From Thioclava marina (GTDB lineage: Bacteria; Pseudomonadota; Alphaproteobacteria; Rhodobacterales; Rhodobacteraceae): 64,000 nt of DNA. The stretch is from positions 186,001-250,000 of the forward strand of contig NZ_MPZS01000002.1 of NCBI RefSeq assembly GCF_002020135.1, read 5' to 3'. The notes beneath the pieces were generated by a model. That model saw only the letters and a program-made list of their open reading frames with translations, did no database searches and was not told the origin of the DNA. A program made the position numbers and the translations under genes. This document shows positions 7,909 to 15,672 of the stretch, one piece after another (the first letter of the stretch is position 1; each line of letters starts with the position of its first letter).

Positions 7909-8622
7909 TCACTCTGTCTTGACGAGCTCACGCCAAGGGTCAGGTTTTCTTCCTCCTCTAGAAAACAAGCACTGCTCTGTTTCTTCGGGAGTTAGTTCGA
8001 GCCGCAAGGCGAGATCTTCCACGACCTGGCAATAGGTCTCGTATATCGCCGAACCATTTTTGGGGGAAACGTAGCTACGGGACTGCATCCGAATAATGGG
8101 CGGACCGTTGGTGAGGAAATTGCAAGAGCGTGCAGTCTATTGATCCATGATGTAGCCGTCGTGCTTGGGCTCTGCAAAGAAGATCAATTTGGTGAAATAG
8201 GCAGGACCAATTCCTGGTCTTGTGATGCTGTTCATCACCGCGTGGCAAAGCGCATACCCCTCAGAACGGCTCAAATCGCCGCTGCGCAACCGATTGCCCA
8301 CTGCTAGCCACTTGTCCTCATTTCGCGCGAGGGTCCGGGCGTGGTCCCTACGCATTTTACCCCATCCAAGTATCGCCCAAAGCGCGTCGCGATCTGGACA
8401 GTCCGGGTTCTCTGCCATCTCTTTCAGTTCCCGGCGCCCGATGCTGGTCGTTTCAGCCACAGAGGCAAGCGCCGGCAAACCGGCGCTTTGCAGCCATGTC
8501 GAAACGGAAGTCTCGGGCCGAGCACCCGGGCGCGCCACGCTTCGGAAATAGTCGTAACGATCGGCGTGATAACGAAGCTCGCTCGATATGCTTTCCTTTA
8601 AGATCAATGGCATCAAAGACAT
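7909..8622 (-). pseudogene. OGG-fold DNA glycosylase-like protein interrupted by an amber codon
   Basis: The frame from 8622 runs 161 codons to a TAG at 8137-8139, then stays open for exactly 75 more codons to a TGA at 7909-7911 (237 aa in all). The join reads GYIMDQ-stop-TARSCNFL; relatives I recall have Trp here (MDQWTARS), so a TGG to TAG change is the likely lesion. The helix-hairpin-helix-like GIGPAYFTKLIFF and the C-terminal part (YETYCQVVEDLA; RKPDPWRELV) fit OGG-fold proteins related to 8-oxoguanine glycosylase. The truncated product may be inactive unless the amber is suppressed. The gene is divergent from the XRE regulator at 8853. Confidence 0.75.
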
Positions 8623-8852
8623 TCTATCTAATAGCGAATGAGCGTAGCTTTATCGAATCCAAAACGCAAAACTATCGTGTTCGACCCGGAGGGTTCGCTC
8701 GCCCTCGATTGCTGGGCACCCGACACTTCCCCATCAGACTGGTCGCTTATCTCTAAGACTTCGACATCCCATTTTGAGCGATACACTCCCCACCCGCTTG
8801 TCAAACACTCAAGCGCTACGGTCTCTGCAGCACCATCGAAAGAGATCAAGAA

Positions 8853-9251
8853 ATGAAATACCCCTTCCAAAACAGCGAAGCTGCGAAATTCATGCGTGAT
8901 CGGATACTGGCGCTTGGGCACCGCAAGACCCAAGCGGAGATTGCGATCGAAGCTGGCTTCGTCAACGCGAACATGATGTCTTTACTCAAGGCTGGCAAAA
9001 CCAAAATCCCGCTCGATCGCATACCTTCATTAGCCCGCGCACTTGAATGCGACCCTGCGTTCCTCATGCGCCTGTCTCTTGAACAGGCCGTAGGAAAGAC
9101 GGCGGCATTAGCGATCGACGAGATTTTCGGGACGGCCGTGACCGAGAATGAGCGCGGTTGGCTCAACGAACTCCGCGAAGCCTCCGAGAACAGCGACCCT
9201 CGGCTCACGGCGAAGTCTCGCCATGCTCTGCAGGCAATTTTCGGGAAATGA
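8853..9251 (+). CDS. XRE-like helix-turn-helix regulator
   Basis: A 132-aa protein with an N-terminal helix-turn-helix (residues about 24-60: KTQAEIAIEAGFVNANMMSLLKAGKTKIP), followed by LDRIPSLARALECD, the usual second half of an XRE DNA-binding domain. The C-terminal 50 residues are helical and acidic. It is encoded divergently from the OGG-fold gene, with about 230 bases between them, so it may control that promoter region. A 72-codon frame just upstream ends in an ATGA overlap with it but does not look coding. Confidence 0.8.
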   Translation: MKYPFQNSEAAKFMRDRILALGHRKTQAEIAIEAGFVNANMMSLLKAGKTKIPLDRIPSLARALECDPAFLMRLSLEQAVGKTAALAIDEIFGTAVTENERGWLNELREASENSDPRLTAKSRHALQAIFGK

Positions 9252-9538
9252 AGGCGTGCAAGCTCGCTTGCTCAAGGTTGCGGAACAACGGCTGATCCCA
9301 TTCTAGCGAGCAGAAGTTGGATCGTCTCGATCTACTCCCCTCGAGAAATTTTTCTGGAAACCTCGCCCCGTTCCCGTTCCCCGCGGGCGGGGCTAACCCA
9401 CGCCCATTCCTTGGCAAGCAGACCGACGTCGAAAACTGAACCGCATACCTAATTTTTCCTTGTCGGCGCCCTTGCAAATACCACCCTCGCATCCATCTGT
9501 GATTTCTATCGTCACAATCACATTACGAGGTATTTCGA

Positions 9539-10060
9539 ATGGCCATGAGCGCTGCTGAGCGTAAACGCCTGCAAGTCGAGCGTCAGCGTGCGCGCGCGCG
9601 CCAATCTGTTGATCTTGTTCAACCGATATCTAAGCCGCCTTTCGGAGAGTGGTTAGAGAGCAATGCCCAAGAGGAGCTCTGGCAGCACCTTGTGATGTGC
9701 TACGATGGCATGAACAGACAGACACCGGACTTTACGCAAGACACTGATCCAGTCTCCGCATCCGGTGCCTTTGAGTTCCCGACAACACCTGAAGGCGCAC
9801 CAAGCTATATCGGAGCCTTGGGGAGGGCGGAGCTCGAAGTGGAATTGCTGCTTGAAGCTGCAAAGACCCTCGCGAAACTGATCAACCGCTACAAGCGTGA
9901 AGCAATTTCCACCAGGCTTTTGGAAATCGAGAAACAAGACCTTACAGATCCCGACAAGCGCTCAGACAGCTTGCAGCAAGCCGTCATCCTGTCGAAGGCG
10001 GTGGACAAGCTCGACCGGTCAGTTCGGACCGTCGTCCCGCAATGGCAACTCCGAGGTTAA
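9539..10060 (+). CDS. Hypothetical protein, 173 aa
   Basis: The ATG at 9539 is preceded by GAGG at an 8-base spacing. The N-terminus is strongly basic (AERKRLQVERQRARARQ), followed by a soluble helical body rich in Leu/Glu/Lys (residues about 95-150) that could form a coiled coil. Such basic-then-helical proteins often occur in phage DNA-packaging or replication regions, but I do not recognise a family. It lies 21 bases upstream of a 66-codon gene in the same direction, and together they form a small unit next to the recombinase at 10264. Confidence 0.7.
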   Translation: MAMSAAERKRLQVERQRARARQSVDLVQPISKPPFGEWLESNAQEELWQHLVMCYDGMNRQTPDFTQDTDPVSASGAFEFPTTPEGAPSYIGALGRAELEVELLLEAAKTLAKLINRYKREAISTRLLEIEKQDLTDPDKRSDSLQQAVILSKAVDKLDRSVRTVVPQWQLRG

Positions 10061-10081
10061 CTCCATGGAGCCATTGCGAAT

Positions 10082-10282
10082 ATGCAGCCGCCTGAGAAAC
10101 TTGAGTGTGAGCGCGACCGTTTGGAAAAAGCGCGCGATACGCTCGCAACGCTTGTCACAGAAGACACCATCTTCCTGCCCTTCTTCATCCGCATTGAGAA
10201 CGAGCTCATGCGCTTGAACTCTGACTGCTCTGCGCTCGAACGCGCGAGACAGCTCGCGCAAGCTCAGAAGGCCACGCGCTGA
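10082..10282 (+). CDS. Small helical hypothetical protein, 66 aa
   Basis: The product (MQPPEKLECERDRLEKAR...) is almost all helix, with heptad-like Leu/charged spacing, probably a short coiled coil. It follows the 173-aa gene by 21 bases and its end overlaps by 19 bases the 3' end of the convergent recombinase gene. Unknown function. Confidence 0.6.
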   Translation: MQPPEKLECERDRLEKARDTLATLVTEDTIFLPFFIRIENELMRLNSDCSALERARQLAQAQKATR

Positions 10283-11538
10283 ATGATCGTGTGCGCCATC
10301 TCGAGGGACGCACCGGCACCATAGCGCTCCCGGTCTAGAGCGTGTCCCATAAGATCTCTGCGGACACGCTCATCCACCCCAGCCGCCAAGAGGCGATCTT
10401 CAAAGGAATGTCGAAGGCTGTAGAGAACATGGTCTTCGGTTTCTCGTAATCCGTTTTCTCGTAAGAACTTGTTGATCGTCGCAGACAGGCCTGGCTTGTC
10501 TCGATATCGCGGAAATCCGTTTCGACACTCGCGCAACGCATCCAAGCTCACTCCAGCGAGTGGAATATCTCGCTTGGCGTTTCGCGTCTTGAGCTGACGC
10601 CCCTCGGGACGGATCATCACATAGGGGACGGCACCTTCCAAACGAATGTGCTGAGGTAGAAGCGCCGCTCCTTCGCTCGGGCGATAGCCTGTGTTGATCA
10701 TCCCGATAAGGACGCAACGAGCTTCGACATTGAGCCCTGCGAGGGCGCCATTCGTGAGAAGCTTGTTACGTATCCAATCACTTGAAAATGGAGGCCTGAG
10801 CTCTGCCTCATCTTCTTTGAAACTCAATCCACCGAGCGGCAGATCAAGCTTCAAGCGTTTGAGTTCATTGACACGCTTGAGAACCTTTCCAAGGTAGGTC
10901 AGATCCTTGTTCGCGGAGTTCGCGGTTAACCCTTCCCGCTCGAGCCTATCTGCCCACCATTGACGGAAGTCGAGCATATCGTCGCGAGTAATCTCATGGA
11001 TCGGCTTGTCGCCTATAACCTCAATGAAGTTCTTCACCGCCTTTATGACCGGATTGCGAGCGCGACGGACTTGATCCTCGCTCTTCCCCCTCATCTCATC
11101 AGACGTGAGCTCCCAGAAAAGCTCCAGGGCGCGGCTAACCTTTAGGCCTGGGTCAGGCAACGTGCCCAATAGAGCGCGACCTTCCTGCGCTCTCGTCTTG
11201 CGCCCTTTCATTGAAATCGCTTCAACACGCGCGATGATATCAGACACGGGTCCGGCGAGCAGATCTTTCGAGGACAAATAGTCGAACCCTTTAGATCCCA
11301 CTAACGTTCGAGCTGCGTCTAGCTTCAGTTCCGAATTGGCACCTCCGCAGGCAAGCAATGCTTCCCACTCCGAGACCTGCTGTCTCCACGCGGCTCCACT
11401 CCTCTCCCCGGCAACAGACTTCGAGTCCGTATCAAGAGAAATCCAAACCGTCTTACGGCTTTCGACCGACGCATATTTCGTTGGAACACGCTTCACGAGG
11501 TAGAGCTTCTCCCCTTTGCCCCTAGCCATTATCGACAT
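10264..11538 (-). CDS. Tyrosine recombinase/integrase of the left accessory block
   Basis: About 424 aa. The N-terminal arm-type region and SAM-like core-binding domain (residues about 120-220) precede the catalytic domain. Active-site residues are visible: Arg in NTGYRPSEGA, the HxxR-type box in YSLRHSFEDRL, His in LMGHALDRE and the Tyr shortly after in RYGAG. The N-terminus (GEKLYLVKRVPTKYA) is the short strand region common in phage-type integrases of this family. I chose the ATG at 11538, 7 bases after GGGGGAG. Its start points at a three-copy 12-bp repeat (11577-11609) and the 14-bp att copy at 11701, so this enzyme probably served an older element at the same site. Confidence 0.85.
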   Translation of the reverse strand: MSIMARGKGEKLYLVKRVPTKYASVESRKTVWISLDTDSKSVAGERSGAAWRQQVSEWEALLACGGANSELKLDAARTLVGSKGFDYLSSKDLLAGPVSDIIARVEAISMKGRKTRAQEGRALLGTLPDPGLKVSRALELFWELTSDEMRGKSEDQVRRARNPVIKAVKNFIEVIGDKPIHEITRDDMLDFRQWWADRLEREGLTANSANKDLTYLGKVLKRVNELKRLKLDLPLGGLSFKEDEAELRPPFSSDWIRNKLLTNGALAGLNVEARCVLIGMINTGYRPSEGAALLPQHIRLEGAVPYVMIRPEGRQLKTRNAKRDIPLAGVSLDALRECRNGFPRYRDKPGLSATINKFLRENGLRETEDHVLYSLRHSFEDRLLAAGVDERVRRDLMGHALDRERYGAGASLEMAHTIIQRVAF

Positions 11539-11576
11539 CACGGATCTCCCCCGTCACAACCCTCAACAACCGAAAA

Positions 11577-11609
11577 TGTGCAGCAGTTTGTGCAGCAAAA
11601 TGTGCAGCA
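11577..11609. repeat. Three direct repeats TGTGCAGCA, 12-bp period
   Basis: TGTGCAGCA occurs at 11577-11585, 11589-11597 and 11601-11609, exactly one every 12 bases, about 40 bases upstream of the leftward recombinase start. The regular spacing suggests a cooperative DNA-binding site: recombinase arm sites, an excisionase site or an operator. Confidence 0.6.
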
Positions 11610-11700
11610 AATCGGCATAGAAGACCGGCGCCACTCGCGCCAATTTCATTATTTTTCCTAGGAAAACAACTGTCTACGCACATTCAACGCTTGCAGCATA

Positions 11701-11714
11701 TGGCGGAGGAGGTG
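11701..11714. repeat. Left attachment site core
   Basis: TGGCGGAGGAGGTG, identical to the last bases of the tRNA-Ser gene at 23906-23919. The match stops abruptly on both sides, as expected for a crossover core. It lies between two recombinase genes that point away from each other. Confidence 0.85.
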
Positions 11715-11836
11715 TCTGCCGACCTAACGTATCACGTCGCATCCAATCGTAAAAAATTCTCCCTTTGTACACAAACAATTGCAAAGGAAGGTGTATCAGC
11801 ATGTTGCAATCGGCAGCTCGCAATTTAATATCCTAT

Positions 11837-11857
11837 GGTGGGTATTATGACGGGTAT
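11837..11857 (+). repeat. Integrase arm-type repeats, left end
   Basis: Two copies of a G(G/A)(T/C)GGGTAT motif, at 11837-11845 and 11849-11857, spaced 12 bases apart and just before the integrase start. The same pair with the same spacing and orientation appears near the right end at 23843-23863, as expected for integrase arm-binding sites on both sides of attP. Confidence 0.55.
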
Positions 11858-11860
11858 TCC

Positions 11861-13183
11861 ATGCCGAAACGGGCGAAGGAACTTTCTGCGCTTGATGTGA
11901 AGCGCGCCAAGCACAACGGTTGCCGCGGGAACCGAATGTTAGCTGTAGGCGGTATATCCGGGCTGCAGCTGCAAATCACGCCAGCCAACGGTAAGACCTG
12001 GATCCTCCGAGCGATGGTGGGAACCAAGCGCCGTGAGATTGGCTTAGGCGGGTATCCAGACGTCACTCTCGCGCAGGCTCGAGAGCGCGCGCGATCCGTC
12101 AGGGAAGAGATTGCCAACGGCAATGATCCGGTTGAACAAAAGCGCGCCGCACGAGCGGCACTCGCCCAAGCTCAAGCGAAGGCGATGACTTTCTGGCAGG
12201 CAGCCGGACAATTCCTTCCGATCAAACAAGAGGAGCTTTCGAACCCCAAGCATGCCGCGCAATGGCGCTCGACGCTCGAAACCTATGTGAAGCCGTTCAT
12301 AGGTGACATTCCTGTCTCGGAAGTGACGACGTCGGATGTTCTGAATTGCCTTCGCCCGATTTGGCTGACGAAAACGGACACCGCGACCAAAGTCAGAGGC
12401 CGGGTCGAAGCGGTTCTAAGCTGGGCAAAGGCAGCCGGATATCGAGGAGGAGAAAACCCAGCCGCTTGGAAAGACAATCTGGACAAACTTCTCTCCAATC
12501 CCTCCAAAATAACTAAGAAACAAAAGTTTCCGGCAATCCAGCTTGATGATGCAACCGAATGGTTTCGCGACGTTCGGGAAGGCAAAGGAATTTCATATCG
12601 CGCGCTGGAGCTTCTCGCCCTCTCCGCACTCAGATCCGGCTCTCTCCGGAATGCTCAGTGGAGTCACATCAACTTTGAGAAGCGCCTCTGGGTCGTCCCT
12701 GCAGAATTCATGAAAGACACCACCGGAACTGGTGGAGAAGAACACCGTGTGCCCCTGACTGAAGACATGCTGGAGCTTCTAAGCCGAATTCCGCGCCAAA
12801 GTGGTAGTGATTTCATATTCACTGGAAGTCGCGGGCCCATCTCAGATGGCACGATCCGGAAAGTGATGGTCACACTGCATGAGAAGCGCATCAAACGTAC
12901 TCAGGAGCAAAGTGAGCACGCATTTGGTTACATCGACTCTCGGAGCAAAAAAATCGCCGTGCCGCACGGACTCCGCTCGACTTTCAGAGATTGGGTCGCA
13001 GAACGAACTGGGTTCCCGAGAGAAATGGCTGAAATTGCGCTGGCCCACACTGTCGGTAGCGAAGTGGAAAGAGCCTATCGCCGGTCCGACATGGTGGAAA
13101 AACGCAGAAATATGATGAAGGCCTGGGGAGACTTCCTGAACGGGCGCCAAGCCGAAAACCTCATTTTCATGACAGGTTCATAA
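11861..13183 (+). CDS. P4-type tyrosine integrase
   Basis: 440 aa. The N-terminal DUF4102 arm-binding domain is clear (LQLQITPANGKTWILR; GLGGYPDVTLAQARERA), then the SAM-like core-binding domain and the catalytic domain with Arg in LSALRSGSLRNAQW, HxxR in PHGLRSTFRDW, His in LAHTVGSEVE and the nucleophile in RAYRRSD. I chose the ATG at 11861 (MPKRAKELSALDVKRAK), the normal start for this family, rather than an upstream in-frame extension. It catalyses integration and excision of the island at the tRNA-Ser 3' end. Its stop overlaps the next start by one base. Confidence 0.93.
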   Translation: MPKRAKELSALDVKRAKHNGCRGNRMLAVGGISGLQLQITPANGKTWILRAMVGTKRREIGLGGYPDVTLAQARERARSVREEIANGNDPVEQKRAARAALAQAQAKAMTFWQAAGQFLPIKQEELSNPKHAAQWRSTLETYVKPFIGDIPVSEVTTSDVLNCLRPIWLTKTDTATKVRGRVEAVLSWAKAAGYRGGENPAAWKDNLDKLLSNPSKITKKQKFPAIQLDDATEWFRDVREGKGISYRALELLALSALRSGSLRNAQWSHINFEKRLWVVPAEFMKDTTGTGGEEHRVPLTEDMLELLSRIPRQSGSDFIFTGSRGPISDGTIRKVMVTLHEKRIKRTQEQSEHAFGYIDSRSKKIAVPHGLRSTFRDWVAERTGFPREMAEIALAHTVGSEVERAYRRSDMVEKRRNMMKAWGDFLNGRQAENLIFMTGS

Positions 13184-14004
13184 TGGCAGAAACCCAAGAC
13201 ATATTTCCTGCCAGCGAGGGAGACGGCTTCGAGCCATATCGCGAAATCGCCCGCTTTGCCGAGTGTGACGAAGAAGACGTCTACTACGCGCTCATTGGAA
13301 TAGAGCCGCCGGAGTGGAGCAACCGACAGCACCGCAGGCTCGTCGGCGATCATGTTAAAGCACTCAATCGAGCAGTGAAGTCCGCATCAGACCTTCTGTA
13401 TGCGCTGCGACAGCTCCCCCCCGATGAGACCCAATCTCTTGTGCGGTCAGGCGCTGCAACAGTCCCGCAAATTGAAAAGTTGCTTGCAGAGCTACAGGGG
13501 GGCGAGACCTTCTATAACGAATGGCATGGCAGACGGAGCGCCTCTGGGGGCCGCGAGCCAGCTGCATACGAGATTGCGGAAGGGGTTCGGCGCCTCTTTC
13601 GACGTTTGAAAAGAAAGATCACCTTCGGTCAGCAATATGATGGCAGCCCTTCGGGAGCATTTTGTCGGACAGTCGAGGTGGCAATTGCTGCATTTGGCGT
13701 GAGGGCGAGTTGGCGTGGACCAGCCGAGGAGGCGGTGAACAAAACGCGGGAGATAGAGCGTCGGCACATTCGCCTGGTTGAGAATGCAGCGTCGAAATTA
13801 CCTGGTGACGATATCACTCCAGACCCTTGCCTCGTGATCGAGTTCGAAGGCGATAACGTATGCCTGAAATTATCTGACTTTCCGGAAAAACCACCCCTGA
13901 AATTGCGTCAGAAACATTTTGCATCAGGGAAGGAGATCAAAAAATTCGCAGAAAAATGGTCTTCTACTACAAGGGCTTACATGTCTCATACGGAATCAAA
14001 TTGA
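13183..14004 (+). CDS. Unknown 273-aa protein coupled to the integrase
   Basis: The ATG shares its A with the integrase stop (TAATG), so translation is probably coupled. It is a soluble, charged protein with no signal peptide or membrane segment. The N-terminal 60 residues are acidic and aromatic, the middle (residues about 110-170) carries the basic stretch RRLFRRLKRKITFG, and the C-terminal part ends in a Lys-rich region. I do not recognise any domain. Position next to the integrase at the distal end of the island is a usual place for cargo such as defence genes, but that is only a positional inference. Confidence 0.75.
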   Translation: MAETQDIFPASEGDGFEPYREIARFAECDEEDVYYALIGIEPPEWSNRQHRRLVGDHVKALNRAVKSASDLLYALRQLPPDETQSLVRSGAATVPQIEKLLAELQGGETFYNEWHGRRSASGGREPAAYEIAEGVRRLFRRLKRKITFGQQYDGSPSGAFCRTVEVAIAAFGVRASWRGPAEEAVNKTREIERRHIRLVENAASKLPGDDITPDPCLVIEFEGDNVCLKLSDFPEKPPLKLRQKHFASGKEIKKFAEKWSSTTRAYMSHTESN

Positions 14005-14079
14005 TTTTTTTTCGGTTCGCATTTTTCGTTTTTTGAGGATCAGGCCAATCGTTATCGCATCTAAACGAAAGGATGCGAA

Positions 14080-14256
14080 ATGTATCTGTCTGACAAGCAA
14101 GCTGCGGCCCGATTTAGCGTTAGCCGTATCACCATTTGGCGCTGGGCACGCGAAACTGATTTTCCTTCACCGATCCAACTTTCTCCCGGCTGCACACGCT
14201 GGAAGCTTGCCGAAATCGAAGGCTGGGAATCTCAACGCCCGAAGGTCGCAGCATAA
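14080..14256 (+). CDS. AlpA-family regulator, 58 aa
   Basis: The product MYLSDKQAAARFSVSRITIW... has the winged MerR-like helix-turn-helix of AlpA/excisionase proteins, with the characteristic FPSPIQLSPGCTRWKLAEIEGW C-terminal half. These proteins activate integrase/excision or early genes of P4-like satellites and prophages. The ATG at 14080 follows GGATG/GAAAGGA at a short distance; the upstream 75 bases are AT-rich with a T-run and the repeat AACGAAAGGATGCGAA, a likely promoter region. Confidence 0.88.
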   Translation: MYLSDKQAAARFSVSRITIWRWARETDFPSPIQLSPGCTRWKLAEIEGWESQRPKVAA

Positions 14257-14360
14257 GAAACCCCCGCTCAGTCATGGACCGGGCGAGGGCGATAAATCTT
14301 ATCTGCAGCACAGTCGAGATTAGCCAATCGAACCCGGTCCTTCAAGAAAAAGGATCGAGC

Positions 14361-14717
14361 ATGAAACAGAAATCGAAATTCCCGCCCCGGAACGCAAAGC
14401 GCGTTTTTCGCGTGGCGGATCTCCCCAAAGACCGCAACCCGGCTCAATTCGAAATCATCAACGCGAACAGTGAGAGCCGTGTTGTCATCCTCGACAAGCG
14501 CAGGCGTCAGATCCTCGAACTGCTGGCAATCGGCCCCGTCTTCTGCGCCTCGCCTGTTCGGATTTCCGATATCGTCTTCGTCCTCAAGCGCGAAATAGGG
14601 TTGGAAGTGGAAACCGAGTTCTATCCCGGGGACCGAGCAACCGGTGCCGGAGATTTCGGGGTTTACTTCCTCCGTAGCCGGGTGCGCCGCCTCGATGGCG
14701 GGGAGGCGGCGGCATGA
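14361..14717 (+). CDS. Winged-helix domain protein, 118 aa
   Basis: The ATG at 14361 follows AAAAAGGATC. The N-terminus is basic (MKQKSKFPPRNAKRVFRVADLPK), and residues about 50-95 (DKRRRQILELLAIGPVFCAS then VRISDIVFVLKREIGLEVE) fit a winged helix-turn-helix often seen in small regulators of alphaproteobacterial prophages. The stop overlaps the next start by 4 bases (ATGA), beginning a tightly packed replication operon that runs to 16847. Confidence 0.75.
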   Translation: MKQKSKFPPRNAKRVFRVADLPKDRNPAQFEIINANSESRVVILDKRRRQILELLAIGPVFCASPVRISDIVFVLKREIGLEVETEFYPGDRATGAGDFGVYFLRSRVRRLDGGEAAA

Positions 14718-14815
14718 ATTCGCTTCGGCTTGCATATCTCCGTCGTCTGTATGGCCTCTCTGGGGCTATCGCCTGCGCTCTCGCTCAACTCGCCTATGGG
14801 GAGGGTCGCGAATGA
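14714..14815 (+). CDS. 33-aa protein within the replication operon
   Basis: The product MNSLRLAYLRRLYGLSGAI... ends LAYGEGRE. Peptides of this length and pattern recur before primase genes in alphaproteobacterial prophages. It overlaps the preceding stop and the following start by 4 bases each (ATGA), strong evidence that it is translated. It is basic at the start with a short hydrophobic middle. Function unknown. Confidence 0.7.
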   Translation: MNSLRLAYLRRLYGLSGAIACALAQLAYGEGRE

Positions 14816-15672
14816 CGAACGCACGTGAAATCACCCTTTCCTTCCAAGGTGATTGGCATGGGAACCACGGGAGCGCGCCTTGCCCCGTGTGTCAGCCCGA
14901 GCGCCGCAGTGATCAGCGCGCTCTTTCCCTACGCGATGAAGGCGGACGGCTGCTTGCCTTTTGCCACAAGGGCGGGTGCGAATTCCGCGACATCGTCAGA
15001 GCGTCCGGCTTGAATGCCGCACAGTTCATCCCGGATCCAGTAGCCCAGCGCGAAGCCGAAACCAAACGTGTCGAATATGAGCGCGCGAAGCTCGACAAAG
15101 CGCGAGCCCTCTGGTGTCGCTCGCTTCCGATCAACGGCACGAAAGGTGAGGATTACCTTCGCAATCGCGGCATCAAGTGTGATCTGCCGCCGTCCCTGCG
15201 CTGGGCAGCTGATGTTTATCATGGACCCAGCGGACGCTGGCATTCCGCAATGGTGGCGGAGGTCAGCACCGGAGCGGTGCATCGCACCTACTTCGAAAAA
15301 AGCGGCGCGCGCATTTCAGGCACCGCAAAGATGATGCTGGGGCCGTGCGCTGGTGGCGCCGTCGCACTCTCCGAAGGCGCCGGGCCGCTCGTAGTCTGTG
15401 AGGGCATCGAGACCGGCCTGAGCCTCCTCAGTGGACTTCTCGACGGCGCTGCGAAGGTCTGGGCGTCTCTCTCGACCTCAGGGATGAAAGCCCTGCAGCT
15501 TCCTGAGGACCCAAGCGAGCTGATTGTGGCGACTGATGGCGATGAAGCTGGCGCAGATGCTGGCCGGGTGTTGGCTGAAATCGCTCATGCGCGCGGATGG
15601 AATGTATCACTGCTTCCCGCGCCACAAGGGCAGGACTGGAATGACGTCCTGCGGAAAAGGAACGCCGCATGA
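14812..15672 (+). CDS. Toprim domain primase-like protein
   Basis: 286 aa. An N-terminal zinc-ribbon (CPVCQPERRSD ... FCHKGGCEF, four Cys) resembles a CHC2-type DNA-primase finger. A central DUF7146-like region follows, and a C-terminal Toprim domain has the Glu in LVVCEGIETGLSL and the DxD-type acidic pair in IVATDGDEAGADAG. It probably synthesises primers for element replication with the helicase encoded next. The start ATG overlaps the 33-aa gene stop, and its end overlaps the helicase start by 4 bases, so these form one translational unit. Confidence 0.88.
   Translation: MTNAREITLSFQGDWHGNHGSAPCPVCQPERRSDQRALSLRDEGGRLLAFCHKGGCEFRDIVRASGLNAAQFIPDPVAQREAETKRVEYERAKLDKARALWCRSLPINGTKGEDYLRNRGIKCDLPPSLRWAADVYHGPSGRWHSAMVAEVSTGAVHRTYFEKSGARISGTAKMMLGPCAGGAVALSEGAGPLVVCEGIETGLSLLSGLLDGAAKVWASLSTSGMKALQLPEDPSELIVATDGDEAGADAGRVLAEIAHARGWNVSLLPAPQGQDWNDVLRKRNAA

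Noticed and set aside
8638-8856. A 72-codon frame ending in ATGA overlap with the XRE gene
   Set aside because: Ser/Thr/Pro/Lys-rich with no ribosome-binding site; the overlap may be chance.
1-10263. A third copy of the 14-bp tRNA-Ser att core to mark a left edge for the older element
   Set aside because: I found no TGGCGGAGGAGGTG-like sequence on reading this stretch; the left edge stays undefined.
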